From positions 372,001-436,000 of the forward strand of contig NZ_CP012357.1 of the NCBI RefSeq assembly GCF_001267155.1: DNA of 64,000 bases, given 5' to 3'. A model generated the notes under the pieces. That model saw only the letters and a program-made list of their open reading frames with translations. It was not told the origin of the DNA and made no database searches. The translations under genes and the position numbers were made by a program. This stretch comes from Spiroplasma litorale. GTDB taxonomy: Bacteria > Bacillota_I > Bacilli_A > Mycoplasmatales > Mycoplasmataceae. Below are positions 20,435 to 30,940 of this stretch, in pieces (the stretch's first letter is position 1; each line of letters opens with the position of its first letter).

Positions 20435-22087
20435 ATGAAATTTGATTCTGAAATCCCAATGAGTGAAATTAACAAAGAAATTGAAAAATTACGTCAAAAA
20501 GATTTACACAATAGTGATTTTTTAATGTTTAAAAAGCAAAATGAATTTGCTGCCGAACAATTAGATGATAAAATTAATAATTTTTATAGCGCTTCAAACT
20601 TATCAACCATTAAACAAATTAAATTACCCGAACCAATAAGAAAAGAAATTATTTATTATAACTATATTTCTGATAAATTTGATGAAGTTAGCTTCGCAAA
20701 TAACTTAAGTTTATTAAAGAGTAAATTAATTGAGTTCGATTCACCTTTTTCAACTTATATTGATACAATGGAATGAAAAATAGAAAATGGTTATTTTGAG
20801 TTAAAAGGAAGAGATTGATTAACTGAGTTTTTTAGAACTTGGACTTTTATGCTTACTAAAAGAATCCTAGATTTTAGAATGAAAGCAGTAGAAGATTTAA
20901 GATATAACTATTTAGTTGAAGTTTATTCAATTATAAAAAACTATGGGCGATATGCAAAAATTTATAAAACAATGTATGACGTTTTTGGAAAGTTAGCTAA
21001 TATTGAAGATGAACTTAAAAATCAAAATATTGAATCAATATCTAGGTTTGCTGAATTTTTATATAAAGATCCATCGATATTAAGAATTGCAGAACTTTTA
21101 GGTCGTTTAAATGGTGAAGATGACTTAATGGAAAAAAACATAACAGAACAAATCGTAACTTATCCAACATATAAAAAACTACCATATAACCCTGAAGAAA
21201 TAGTTGGTCTAACAACTTCAAAAGACATTGAAAGATTATTACCAATGGAATTTGCAAGTTTATTTGATGAAGATTTTGAAATTGTTTTTTTTAAAAAGTA
21301 TATAGAATCACAATTACAAACTTTTTTATTTGAATCTAACGAAAGAGTTATTGAGCATGATATTGAAGAAGTCGAATACGAGGCTCCTATACCCTTAGAA
21401 CAAGGTAAATTTATAATTTGCATCGATACATCAGGTTCAATGGAAGGTGCTGGTGAATATATTTCAAAAGCACTTGCATTAGCTGTTTCAAAAGTTGCAT
21501 TAAAAGAAGAAAGAGATCTTTTATTTATAAATTTTGCAAATGAATATGTTGATGAATTTAGTATTAATGCAAAGCATTTAAATATTAAAAAATTACTAGA
21601 CTTTTTATCTAAATCTTTTTATGGTAGAACCAATTCAAAAAAAGCATTTTTAAAAATGGTTGAAAAAATGCATACAGAAGAATTTAGAAGAGCTGACTTA
21701 ATAATGATTTCAGATTTTATGATGGATTCGCCACCAAATTCAATAAGAAAAAAAATTGCAGAGCTTAAAGAAAATTATAATAGGTTTCATTCATTAGTTG
21801 TTGGCACAATGCCGAATGTTGAAACTCAAGAAGTTTTTGATAATGTTATGTATTATGACCCTAATGATCCATATGCTACAACACAAATTGTTAAATCACT
21901 AAATGATACTTTAAGAGATTTAAGGGAACTTAAAGATGAAGAGGTTGCATTCAGGGATGAACAATTTGCAAAACTAAATGCTGTTAGAGACAAAAAAAGG
22001 TTTAGAGAAGTTCAAAAAGAATCACCAAAATTTAAAAAACTAGAAGAGAAAAAACGTAAGTTAAAAGAGCTTGAAAATGAAGCATAG
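20435..22087 (+). CDS. viaA: VWA-domain protein ViaA, partner of RavA
   Basis: 550 residues. The C-terminal von Willebrand A domain has a complete MIDAS: DTSGSM at about 331-336, the Thr-containing loop 'FYGRTNSKKAFLKM' and 'LIMISDFMMDSP'. These and the following 'FHSLVVGTMPNVETQEVFD' follow ViaA closely. The N-terminal 300 residues are helical, as in ViaA. The tail is a charged coiled coil. 'aaggagcg' precedes the ATG 29 bases after ravA; co-expression with RavA is expected. One in-frame TGA would otherwise split the gene at 20774. Confidence 0.9.
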
Positions 22088-22102
22088 AATGTGAGTAGGG
22101 TT

Positions 22103-22465
22103 ATGGAAATTGAAGAAAAATCAAATCAGTTAATAGTTTATTTAGAAAATGATGAGGATCTTTTTGCACAAATAACAGAAATCATAAGACTATATAGGTT
22201 GGTAACTGTTAGGTTGACTGGATATGGTTATTTAAAAAGACTAGAATATGGTGTATTAAGCACAGTTGAACCATTTTTTTTAAATAAGCACCTTATTGAA
22301 GATTTGATAACAGTACCAACAGTTAATGGTATGATTTACAACAAAGATGTTAATTTAATGATTTCATCAGTAGATAAAGACAATAATAAACAAGTTGGTA
22401 GATTAATTAGTGGCGTTGTTGTTGATTCTTTTACTTTATTTTTTGATGTCTTAGCAACAGAATAA
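22103..22465 (+). CDS. PPC/DUF296-like protein lacking the metal-binding histidines
   Basis: 120 residues from the ATG at 22103; a GTG at 22091 is an alternative start. The strand order fits the PPC (PCC, DUF296) domain: 'YLENDEDLFAQITEII', 'RLTGYGYLKRLEYGVLS' and 'VGRLISGVVVDSFTLFFDV'. In metal-binding members a HxH stands before the 'GGHL' turn; here it reads 'VNLMISS' and 'VGRLIS', so the histidines are lost. PPC proteins form trimers and occur in AT-hook DNA-binding proteins. It lies 15 bases after viaA and is probably the third gene of that operon. Role unknown. Confidence 0.65.
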   Translation: MEIEEKSNQLIVYLENDEDLFAQITEIIRLYRLVTVRLTGYGYLKRLEYGVLSTVEPFFLNKHLIEDLITVPTVNGMIYNKDVNLMISSVDKDNNKQVGRLISGVVVDSFTLFFDVLATE

Positions 22466-22546
22466 ACACTTATATTTTTATAAACTAAAATATTTACTTT
22501 AAATGTATTTTTTGAAAATAAGGTAGTTATTTTTTTAAATTTTTAG

Positions 22547-22552
22547 TATAAT
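22547..22552 (+). promoter_or_regulatory. -10 box for the nucleosidase-like gene
   Basis: TATAAT about 80 bases before the start codon at 22629, with only a weak -35 (TAGTTA at 22524-22529, 17-base spacer). It implies a leader of some 70 bases. Confidence 0.5.
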
Positions 22553-22628
22553 CTAATTAATCTTTATGCAATTGAATTTTAAGCATCGCATAGAGGTAAA
22601 ATGAGAAAAAATGAGGTGAAGATAAAAA

Positions 22629-24167
22629 ATGATTGGTATTGTTTCAACAGCATACTTCACAGTAAAAGACCGTCCAGGTATTAAAACAGTGAAAAAATAT
22701 TGATGGCGTAATGTGGTTATTCAACATCTGAAATTTAGAGGAAAAGCATTTATTATAGCTACTACAGGATATGGTAAAGCCAATGCTGCTATGGTAATTA
22801 CTTATTTGATGGAAGAATATCCAAGTCTTGAAACAGTTGTTAATGTTGACTTAGCTTTATCTACAAATGATAAGTTTGATACAACAGACACAGTTCTAGC
22901 AACTAAGTTTATTTATAGAGACGCTGATTTAACTGTTTTTAAAGATATAAAATATGGACAAATCGTACATGAACCAGAAGCATTTTCATTTAATACTGAA
23001 TTTGTAAACCAAGTTAAGAATTTTAAATTAGGTGTTTCTGATGGAATTGTTGGTACAGCAGATATGCTTATCTATAATTCAAAACAATTTAAAGAAATGG
23101 TTGATAAATACGGTCAAACAATTGACGTAATTGATACAGAAGCAGGAGCAATTGCTCAGGTTACTAAAAAATCAAGTGTTAACTTTATTGCTTTAAAAAT
23201 TATGTATAACAATGCATTATCTCCATGAGATAATGATCCACTACATAAATTTAAAATTTATGAAACTACTAACACTTTAAAATATCTTTTAGCAAGATTG
23301 TTTAACTTACTTTCATCAAGACTTGTTTTAGATTTTACAAAAAACAACAATGATGAATTAGAAATTATTAACGAATTATTTGAATTAAGTCATGACGCTT
23401 GACCAAAAATGTTCAAGAAAAACGTTGTTAAACTTGTTTCAGGTTTAGGACCTTCATTGATGTTAATTGATAAAAAAGGAGTTACTCCTGAAGCTCTTGA
23501 CATTGTTGAAGTAATGAAGAAAAAAATTGAAGACGAAGGACCAAGTAAAATTATTCTTGGAGAAGATGAATGAAAAAACGCTCCAAAAAAATGATTACGT
23601 AAATTAATGTTCTTACAAAATATTCATGTTAATGATGATGAATTATTGTGAAATAAATCAGCTAAATATGATTTACAAACTGAAAAAATGTTTTCAATTG
23701 AAGAACTTGCAAAACAAATTGCAAAAGTAATTGCAGATCGTTCACAAGATAAATCATCATATACTTATGATGGTGGAACAGTTATTAAAAAACACTTACT
23801 TGTAGCATTGGATGCTTCTATATCATTCTACATTACTCATAATGAAACACATGAGTTTGTAGAAACTGCAAGTCAAGGTTCACAATTAGTAGCAAATGAA
23901 TTTATGAAATTCTTAAACGAACAATTAGCAGAAGTTGAATCACCATTTTCAAAAATAGTGATTTATATTAAAATACCAGCAATGGGAGCTGCTAAACTAC
24001 CTGTATATATAACTACAAAAAATAAAGTAAACACTCCTATTTCATTCAGTGGTTACTCACAAAAAGATCAAAAAGTATATACAGTTGTTGATATTACTAG
24101 AAATGATTACGACCCATTAAAAGTTGGATCATTTAAAGTAACAATTCGTTTAAAAAACGATAAATAA
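22629..24167 (+). CDS. Nucleosidase/phosphorylase-like protein fused to a large unknown domain
   Basis: 512 residues. The first 200 follow 5'-methylthioadenosine/SAH nucleosidases: 'IATTGYGKANAAMVITYL' (44-60), 'RDADLTVFKDIKYGQIVHEP' (compare DxDVTxFGYxxGQVP) and 'DTEAGAIAQVT' for the DMEAAAIAQV segment. Key positions differ: the TGSAGG loop is 'NVDLALS', the nucleoside-binding Met-Glu has Thr for Met, and the catalytic Asp of 'SD' is missing. The remaining 310 residues have no family I know; they are soluble and rich in beta strands near the end. Shine-Dalgarno 'gaggtga' precedes the ATG, and own promoter and terminator frame the gene. It may be a ligand-binding protein rather than an enzyme. 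Confidence 0.7.
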
Positions 24168-24182
24168 TTTCAAAAAATAATA

Positions 24183-24209
24183 AAAAAGCACCCGAGAAGG
24201 TGTTTTTTT
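24183..24209 (+). terminator. Terminator of the nucleosidase-like gene
   Basis: Stem GCACC/GGTGT, six-base loop CGAGAA-type, preceded by As and followed by seven Ts. Confidence 0.8.
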
Positions 24210-24250
24210 ATTATTTTTAATTTATACTATTTTTATTAGAGGTTTAAAAA

Positions 24251-24664
24251 ATGGGCAAAAGAAAACTTAGTGAAGAAGAAGTTACAAATTCTGCAACTCA
24301 AGCATTTCAAGATTTATTGGATTTGGTTTTCATTGATTTAGAAAAAAAAGATAACAAAAAACAAAAAAATAATGAAATTGATAATTCTAAAAGTATATAT
24401 ATTAAAGCAGTTAATAGCCCAAAAAAAACTTTAGACAGTATAATAAACAATGCAAAAAGTGAAATAAGCAACATAAAAAGTAAATGTCAAAAAAACTATT
24501 TCTTAGACCCTGAAGAAGAAATTATCAAAAAAGCAAAAGATAAGGGTAAATCCCAATATGATTCTGACGTGTTACGAGAATTAATATTAAATAGACAAAA
24601 AAATAAAAGACTTTCAAATAATGGCTTATTGAAAGTAATTGAAAACGCCAAAAAAAATAATTAG
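24251..24664 (+). CDS. Small charged hypothetical protein
   Basis: 137 residues, not recognised. Lys/Asn/Glu-rich, largely helical, no signal peptide or membrane span. 'agagg' precedes the ATG. It lies 26 bases before the YitT-like gene and likely starts the operon that continues through secDF and apt. Nothing in the sequence indicates function. Confidence 0.6.
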   Translation: MGKRKLSEEEVTNSATQAFQDLLDLVFIDLEKKDNKKQKNNEIDNSKSIYIKAVNSPKKTLDSIINNAKSEISNIKSKCQKNYFLDPEEEIIKKAKDKGKSQYDSDVLRELILNRQKNKRLSNNGLLKVIENAKKNN

Positions 24665-24689
24665 TAAATTAAACAAGGTTGAGGAAAAT

Positions 24690-26314
24690 ATGGGAATAGA
24701 TACATTAAATAAGGATGAAACAGAAGTAACTGTTGATTATAATAATCAAGATAATGAAGTTACTGTTGAAGAAACAATAACTCCAATTATAAAGAAAAAA
24801 ATAGATAAAAAGGTAGTTAAAACATTACTAAAAAAAGATGATCAAGAACAATTGTTTTATATTGAAAATAAAATAATATCAAAAAAAGAACAAACATTGC
24901 TTGTTCAAGAATATTTTAAGAAAAAGTTTTGAAAAGAACTTTTGTTATTAATGCTTTCATCTTTATTGATTACAATTGCATTCGACTATTTTGTAACTCC
25001 AACAGGTAGAACAGGACTTTTTCCTGCTGGAATTGGAGCTATGGCAAGATGATTTTCTATTTTAACTTTCCCAATAGATAGACAAATGCAAGGTTCATTT
25101 TACTTTATATATTATTTTTCAATAAATATACCTTTATTTATTTTTGGATACATTAAGTTAGGAAAAAATTTACTTATACAACATTATTATTTATAATATT
25201 TCAAATTGCATTTGACCAGTTTTTCCAAAATATGCCATATATTAACCCCTTAGAGTTTAATTTTATTGTTAATTTTTATGAGGTAAATAGTCTTCCGGGT
25301 GCATTCAATACATCAATTTGACTGTTTATATTTGCTGTAATTGCTGGTTCAATACTTGGTGTTGCATACTCAATTGTATACAGAATTGGTTCATCAACTG
25401 GTGGTAGTGATTTTTTAACAATTTATTATTCAAATAAAACAAATAAATCTATAGGTTCGATAAATAGAAATGTTAACTTAATAATTTTAGGAACAATTAT
25501 TGTCTTAAATACAATAATTTTACCAGTATCGTTAATTAACAGTGATATTAAAATGAGTGTTTTAAAAGGGGTTGGAGTTGAAGAAGCCTATAATTCTGGT
25601 CTACTAGAGCAAATGTGAAATTTTGCAAAAGCAGCTAACAATGAAAGACCAGATTATAATATGACAAATATATTAAATAATTTCAATTCACCATTAAATT
25701 TAATGGATAAAAATACCTATGATTATTTAGTTGAGTATATATGTAAAAATAAGTTTGATGGTGATTTATCAGCCGGATTAGTTGCTAAAATGAAGGTTTT
25801 ATTCATATTTGGTCCTTCTTTATTTTCATCAATTGTGCTTGTTTTAACAGCAGGTATAACAACTAATACTATGTATCCAAAATTTAAAATAAGAACTTTT
25901 ATGATGGCAACTAATAAACCCAAAGACATCAATAAGCTTTTGGTTGAAAAAGGTTATCAAAATGACATATTGAACTGAGATGCAACAAACAGAATAAGTG
26001 GAAATTATTTGCATAGAAGTGTAGTGATGGTTGCGATGACGGTTTTAAACTGACACCAAATTGAGAGAGAAGTTTTTTTAAAGGACCCTGAAATAAAAGT
26101 GACAATATTAAAAACTAAAAAAGTTAAGGGTATTTTTAAATATGATATTAAAAATAACGAACAAAGAGATACTGTTATGCATAAAGTAAGAAATAATGAA
26201 AAAGAGCTTGAAAAAATTAAACAAATTGCCATAGTTAGATTAAATAAAGAAAATGAAAAGTTAAATAAAAGATTAAACAAAAAAACTGGAAAATCTAAAA
26301 AGCAACAAAACTAA
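24690..26314 (+). pseudogene. YitT family membrane protein with an internal -1 frameshift at an A6T run
   Basis: From the ATG at 24690 ('gagga' upstream) the frame encodes a charged N-terminus and the first membrane spans, and then stops at 25194-25196. The -1 frame from about 25163 continues the protein without further damage to 26314 (about 541 residues in total). YitT (DUF161) marks lie on both sides: 'TGRTGLFPAGIGAMARW' before and 'RIGSSTGGSDFLTIYYS' after. The switch falls at A_AAA_AAT (25163-25169), a canonical slippery heptamer in the correct phase. It may be a mutation, a sequencing error in a homopolymer, or real slippage. YitT proteins are multi-span membrane proteins of unknown function. 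Confidence 0.8.
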
Positions 26315-26387
26315 TGTAAATAATTTTAATTATTTAAACATTTAACACATTTTTTGTTTATAATTATTTAGGTAATGGTGATTAAAA

Positions 26388-26666
26388 ATGAATTTTTCAG
26401 AACTAGAGCAAGTAGTTATTAATATGTTCGATTTGAAATTAATAGAGCTAAGAAAAGAAATTCCATCAATTAAATTTTCAGATGTAATAGGTTATTTCAA
26501 TAACATAATATTAAAAAACAACAAAGTTATTGATCTCAATGATATTGCATTTTATATTATGAATATAAAAGTTAATAAAGTTTGTGAATATATAAACTTT
26601 TTAGAAATATCATTAGCAAATAATTCAAATATTAAATTGGATTTAGAAAGCATCTTAGAGGGATAA
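26388..26666 (+). CDS. ComN-like post-transcriptional regulator
   Basis: 92 residues. 'LKLIELRKEIPSIKFSDVIG' and 'DIAFYIMNIKVNKVCEYINF' follow the pattern of the ComN/post-transcriptional regulator family (helical, ending in ...ndIhslkvndYmnyL). In Bacillus ComN acts on competence mRNA localisation and its gene lies close to secDF, which is also the next gene here. The match is by eye and moderate. The gene ends ten bases before the secDF start, suggesting translational coupling. Confidence 0.55.
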   Translation: MNFSELEQVVINMFDLKLIELRKEIPSIKFSDVIGYFNNIILKNNKVIDLNDIAFYIMNIKVNKVCEYINFLEISLANNSNIKLDLESILEG

Positions 26667-26675
26667 GTGATTTAA

Positions 26676-29600
26676 GTGAGTAAAAAGAATAAGAAAAAAA
26701 GTATTAAAAAATCATCAATATTTAAGTTTTTTTCTATCTTTATTATATTAAGTTCATTAATTGTTGGTTTATTTTTCTCGTCAACAGCTTTTGCTGATAA
26801 TTATAAATTAGGCTCAGATTTTAAAGGATACTATTCGGCTCTTGTTAGTGTGGACAATAATAATAATGAAAAAAATAGTGATAATCAACCAAATGGTGAT
26901 GCTAAAGAGGGTGCAAAAGTACTTAATGATAGACTTAACCCAATGGGTAGCAATCAAATAATTATTGAAACAGCAGGAAAAAACTTTTTAAAAGTTATGT
27001 CTCCAATTGACATATATGAAAGTGAGACTGTTTTTGCCAACCAAATTCAAAGAAATGGTGGTATAGTTCTTTTAAATAGTGATAACAAAGATATCCAATT
27101 ATCTGGTGAAGATGATAAAGTAACAAGAAAAGGAATAAATGAGTATTTTAAATCTGCATCTGCAACAACTATAACTGGTAGAACTTCAAAAGAACCTGCA
27201 ATTTCTTATGAATTAAATGGTGATAGTTTTTCATCTTTATTTCCTTCTGATGAAAATAATGCATCTCCACTTAATTTAAAAATCATGATTGATGCAGATG
27301 GTTTTTTCAATGACATTAGAAACTTTTATAAACTAATATCAGGTGATAAAAAAGACCGTGTTAATGCGTTTTTTGATTATATAATAGACCCTTTAAGAAC
27401 AAAATATAAAGGTAGTGATGATGATACAAAAGCTATATTATATGATTTATTTTATGGTAAATGAAAATCTGAAACTTCTGGTGGTATTTCAGATTTTCGT
27501 TACGGATCTTTAATGAACGATACAGAAATTACTAGAACAAGTTTTGTGAATGAAATAGTTGACTCATTTACTTACGAATCAGACACTTCTAAATATGTTT
27601 ATGATGCAAATGCAAAAACTGAAGATTTTACAACTGATGAAGGACAATATAAAAATAAAATTAAAATTTATAAAGAGGGTCAAGGTCATAATTTAGTTGA
27701 TTTTAAAAGAATTGACAGCGCTTTTGGTTTGTTAACTTCAAATTTAGTTAGCTTCTACAACGATAATAAAGCAACAATTCAAAATAAACAAAAAAAATAC
27801 TATACAACAATGGAAAGTTACTTTTTATTTAGTGGTTCTATTATTAAAAATGGTTCTGAAGGTAATGACGGATATATAAAAGATAATAATTTATATACAA
27901 AAGTTGAAAATGATTCTAAAGCAAGAATTGGTGCATCATTATTCAATAGTTCAGGTAAAGGTTATGTATTTAAAGTTAATAGTGTTGCAACCCATAAAGC
28001 AGCAGTTACTAACATAATGCTAATAATTGGTATTGTTTTTATAGCAATTGTAACTTTATCTTTAATTATATACATGTGTTTCTTCTATAGAATTCTTGGG
28101 CTTTTTGCAATGATAATAACTTTATCAATAATAGGAATCACATTAGTAACTTTAACAATGTGATTTGGATTAACAATTGGTCCTGAAACAATAATCGCTT
28201 TATTTATTATTACAGCAATTAATGTCGAAATATTCACGATGATATTTGAAAATATGAAAGAGAGTTACTTCTTAAAACAAAGAGGTATAAAAACTAGTTT
28301 TAATATTTCATTTAAAGAGAATATTTCTTTAATGCTTGATATTTTAGTTTCATTACTTATACCAGCAATAAGTATGTTTTGAATAACTTCAAATACAATT
28401 CAATCATTTGCAATTATCTTGACAATCGGTAGCTTAGCATCAGTTCTTTTAAGCGTTTTAATTGGTTTGATATTATTTAAAGTAACAGTCCATACAAATT
28501 TAATGTCTAAATTCCAAAATTTATTTGCATTAAATACAACTTCAACAAATTATAGTTTTTCAACTTTATTTTTAAATATTAAAATAAACAACATTAAATC
28601 TAAAATTGAAAAAAATATAAATAAAAATAATGAGTCAAGTAATATTACATTAAATGAAAAATTAAAATTACTAGAAAAAAAACTTGATGATAATATTCTG
28701 AAAAAAGAAGAAAAAGCAAAAATAAAAAATGATAAAAAAATAAATAAAATCAACCTTAAATTGGATAAATTAAAGGTTAAAATAAATAAACTAGACAAAG
28801 AAAAAAATGCTTATAGATATCAAAAAATTGAATTCAAAATTAAAGATCTAAATTATCTTTTAGGTAATGAAAATATTGATATTCTTGATAATCAAAATGA
28901 TGTTATAGTAACTTCTACAAAAGAAAAAATAAAAATCAAGTCTTCAGAAAAAATAATTTACACAGGTTTTAAAGCCATACCTTTAATCTCATTGATTTTT
29001 ATAATTTTATCAATCGCTCTTGGTTTTTTAATAGGTGTAAAATATGATAATACTTTTGGTGGAAGAACTGAATATACCCTTTGAGGTGACAGAATTGATA
29101 CTGTTTATGATCAATTCTCGAATAGCGATTTCGATGAAGCACCATCAAATTTAAAAGATAAAGTAAATTCATTAATTAAAGAATATGAAGATTATAAAAG
29201 TGAAAGTCATTCAAATGATGAAAAAACTTTCAAAAAAACAGAAGTTGTTAGCGAATTTTTAAATTACTCATTCCTAAATGAAAGTGTTGTTAACTTCTTT
29301 GCTAATGCAGCTTCTACAAAACAATATAAAAATACAAGTTTTGATGTAACAAACGGTACTTCATTCGCATACAAAAATGATAATACTAATCAACAAAATA
29401 ATGTTAATTGAATTACCTTGAGTGTATTTACAACAGATAATACTCAGTCTTCAATTATTAAAAGATTTTTTAGTAGTTTGTATGTTTCAAAAGAAGATGA
29501 ATCAACTCAAGATTCAGGATTTATTACAAAACGTATTGCGCCATCAACAATGCTTGATCTAACAATACAACTTGCTTATAGTGTTTTAGCAATTGTACTA

Positions 29601-30383
29601 GCATTGATAATATATATAATTATTAGATTTAAATGAACTTACTATGTTGCAATGGCAATTGGTATTGTCTTAGTTCCTTTAGTTTTAAGTGCGGTTATAA
29701 TAGCACTTCAAATACCTTTGGGTAGTTTAACAATTATTGGAATCACTGTATCTATTATCTTTGCAATTACAACATGTTTTGCAATTTTTGGAAAAGTTAG
29801 AGGTTTAATATCTTCTAAAAATGAAAAATCTTTATTTACATACTTTAGCAAAGAAGTTGAGTATGCCTACCAAATTAGAGATAAAAAAAGACAAATAAAC
29901 CATGAAATATTTTTAGAAAAACAAGCAATTAAAATTAAATTAAGTGAAAAAGAGAATACTCGTGAAGAGATGAGAGAACTTAATTTACAGTTTAATAAGT
30001 TTGTTTATGAAAAAAAATTAGAATACAAAAAATTTGCACGTGAAAATAAAGAATTAATTTATAAAGTTGCAAAAGAAAATAATTATTTGTCAGAAGTATT
30101 AGCAAAAACTTTCAAATTTGGTATTAAAAGATTTATGTTAGTTTCATTACTATTTTTATCACTATCTTTATTATTGATAATCGCAATTAATCCAATAATT
30201 TATTTTGGAATATCAATAATTTTAGGAGTTGTATTAGCAAATCTGTTTGTATTATTTGTTTCACTACCAATATTTATTTTCTTAGAAAAATGAAGAATTA
30301 GAAATAATCTTGCAAGAAAAAGATTTATTAATAAGTTAGTGGTTACAAACGAAGAACAAATAATTGAAGGTATTAATGATTAA
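26676..30383 (+). CDS. secDF: Protein translocase SecDF fusion, enlarged
   Basis: 1235 residues from a GTG start, against about 740 in Bacillus. The SecD half has the first membrane span, a 'LGSDFKGYYSALVSV' version of the GLDLRGG motif, a long external domain, and spans 2-6 ending with 'VEIFTMIFENMKE'. The SecF half repeats this from 'LAYSVLAIVLALIIYIII'. Two Lys/Glu-rich coiled-coil segments are inserted on the cytoplasmic side, about residues 635-760 between the halves and about 1055-1140 between SecF spans. Asp of the SecD TM4 motif is Glu here, and the conserved polar residues of SecF TM4/5 (HD, ND) are not seen. SecDF helps late steps of Sec export using the proton gradient. Co-transcribed with apt (ten-base gap). 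Confidence 0.87.
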
Positions 30384-30393
30384 GAGGTTTTAG

Positions 30394-30906
30394 ATGGATC
30401 TAAAAGAATATGTAATTGAAATAAATGATTATCCAATTCAAGGTGTAAATTTTAAAGATATCACACCACTATTAAAAAATTCTCAGTCATTTAAATATGC
30501 AGTTGATAAGATGTCTGAATATGTTAAAAAAGTTGGAGCAACAATAATAGTGGCTCCTGAAGCAAGAGGTTTCTTATTTGCTTCTGCAGTTGCTTATGCT
30601 TCCAATTGTGGTTTTGTAATTATTAGAAAACCAAATAAGTTACCAAGAGAAGTATATGAAGCATCATATGAACTTGAGTATGGGGTGAACAATCTTCAAA
30701 TCCACCAAACAGATTTAAAAAAAGAAGACAAAGTTGTAATAATTGATGATGTATTAGCAACTGGTGGTACAATTCATGCAATAATTGAATTAATTAATAA
30801 AAGTGGTGCAAGCATTTGTGGGATGGCTTTTTTAGCAGATTTAACATATTTGCACGAAGATGAATTATTCTCAGAATACAATAAATTAAGCCTTATACAC
30901 TATTAA
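30394..30906 (+). CDS. apt: Adenine phosphoribosyltransferase
   Basis: 170 residues, normal Apt length. 'YPIQGVNFKDITPLLKN' is the Apt N-terminal signature and 'VVIIDDVLATGGTIHAII' the PRPP-binding motif. It converts adenine plus PRPP to AMP, essential in Mollicutes that cannot make purines. 'aagagg' precedes the ATG. In related genomes relA follows apt; here an IS element lies between them. The stop codon overlaps the left arm of a 19-bp inverted repeat. Confidence 0.95.
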   Translation: MDLKEYVIEINDYPIQGVNFKDITPLLKNSQSFKYAVDKMSEYVKKVGATIIVAPEARGFLFASAVAYASNCGFVIIRKPNKLPREVYEASYELEYGVNNLQIHQTDLKKEDKVVIIDDVLATGGTIHAIIELINKSGASICGMAFLADLTYLHEDELFSEYNKLSLIHY

Positions 30907-30923
30907 TATATAAAAAAATAATC
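30905..30923 (+). repeat. Left arm of a perfect 19-bp inverted repeat flanking the first IS
   Basis: Reverse complement of 32194-32212 without mismatch. It lies 17 bases outside the left IS terminal repeat, almost symmetric with the right arm (16 bases outside), so it looks like a pre-existing hairpin with the IS in its loop. Confidence 0.75.
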
Positions 30924-30940
30924 TTTTTGAAATTGTCAAT

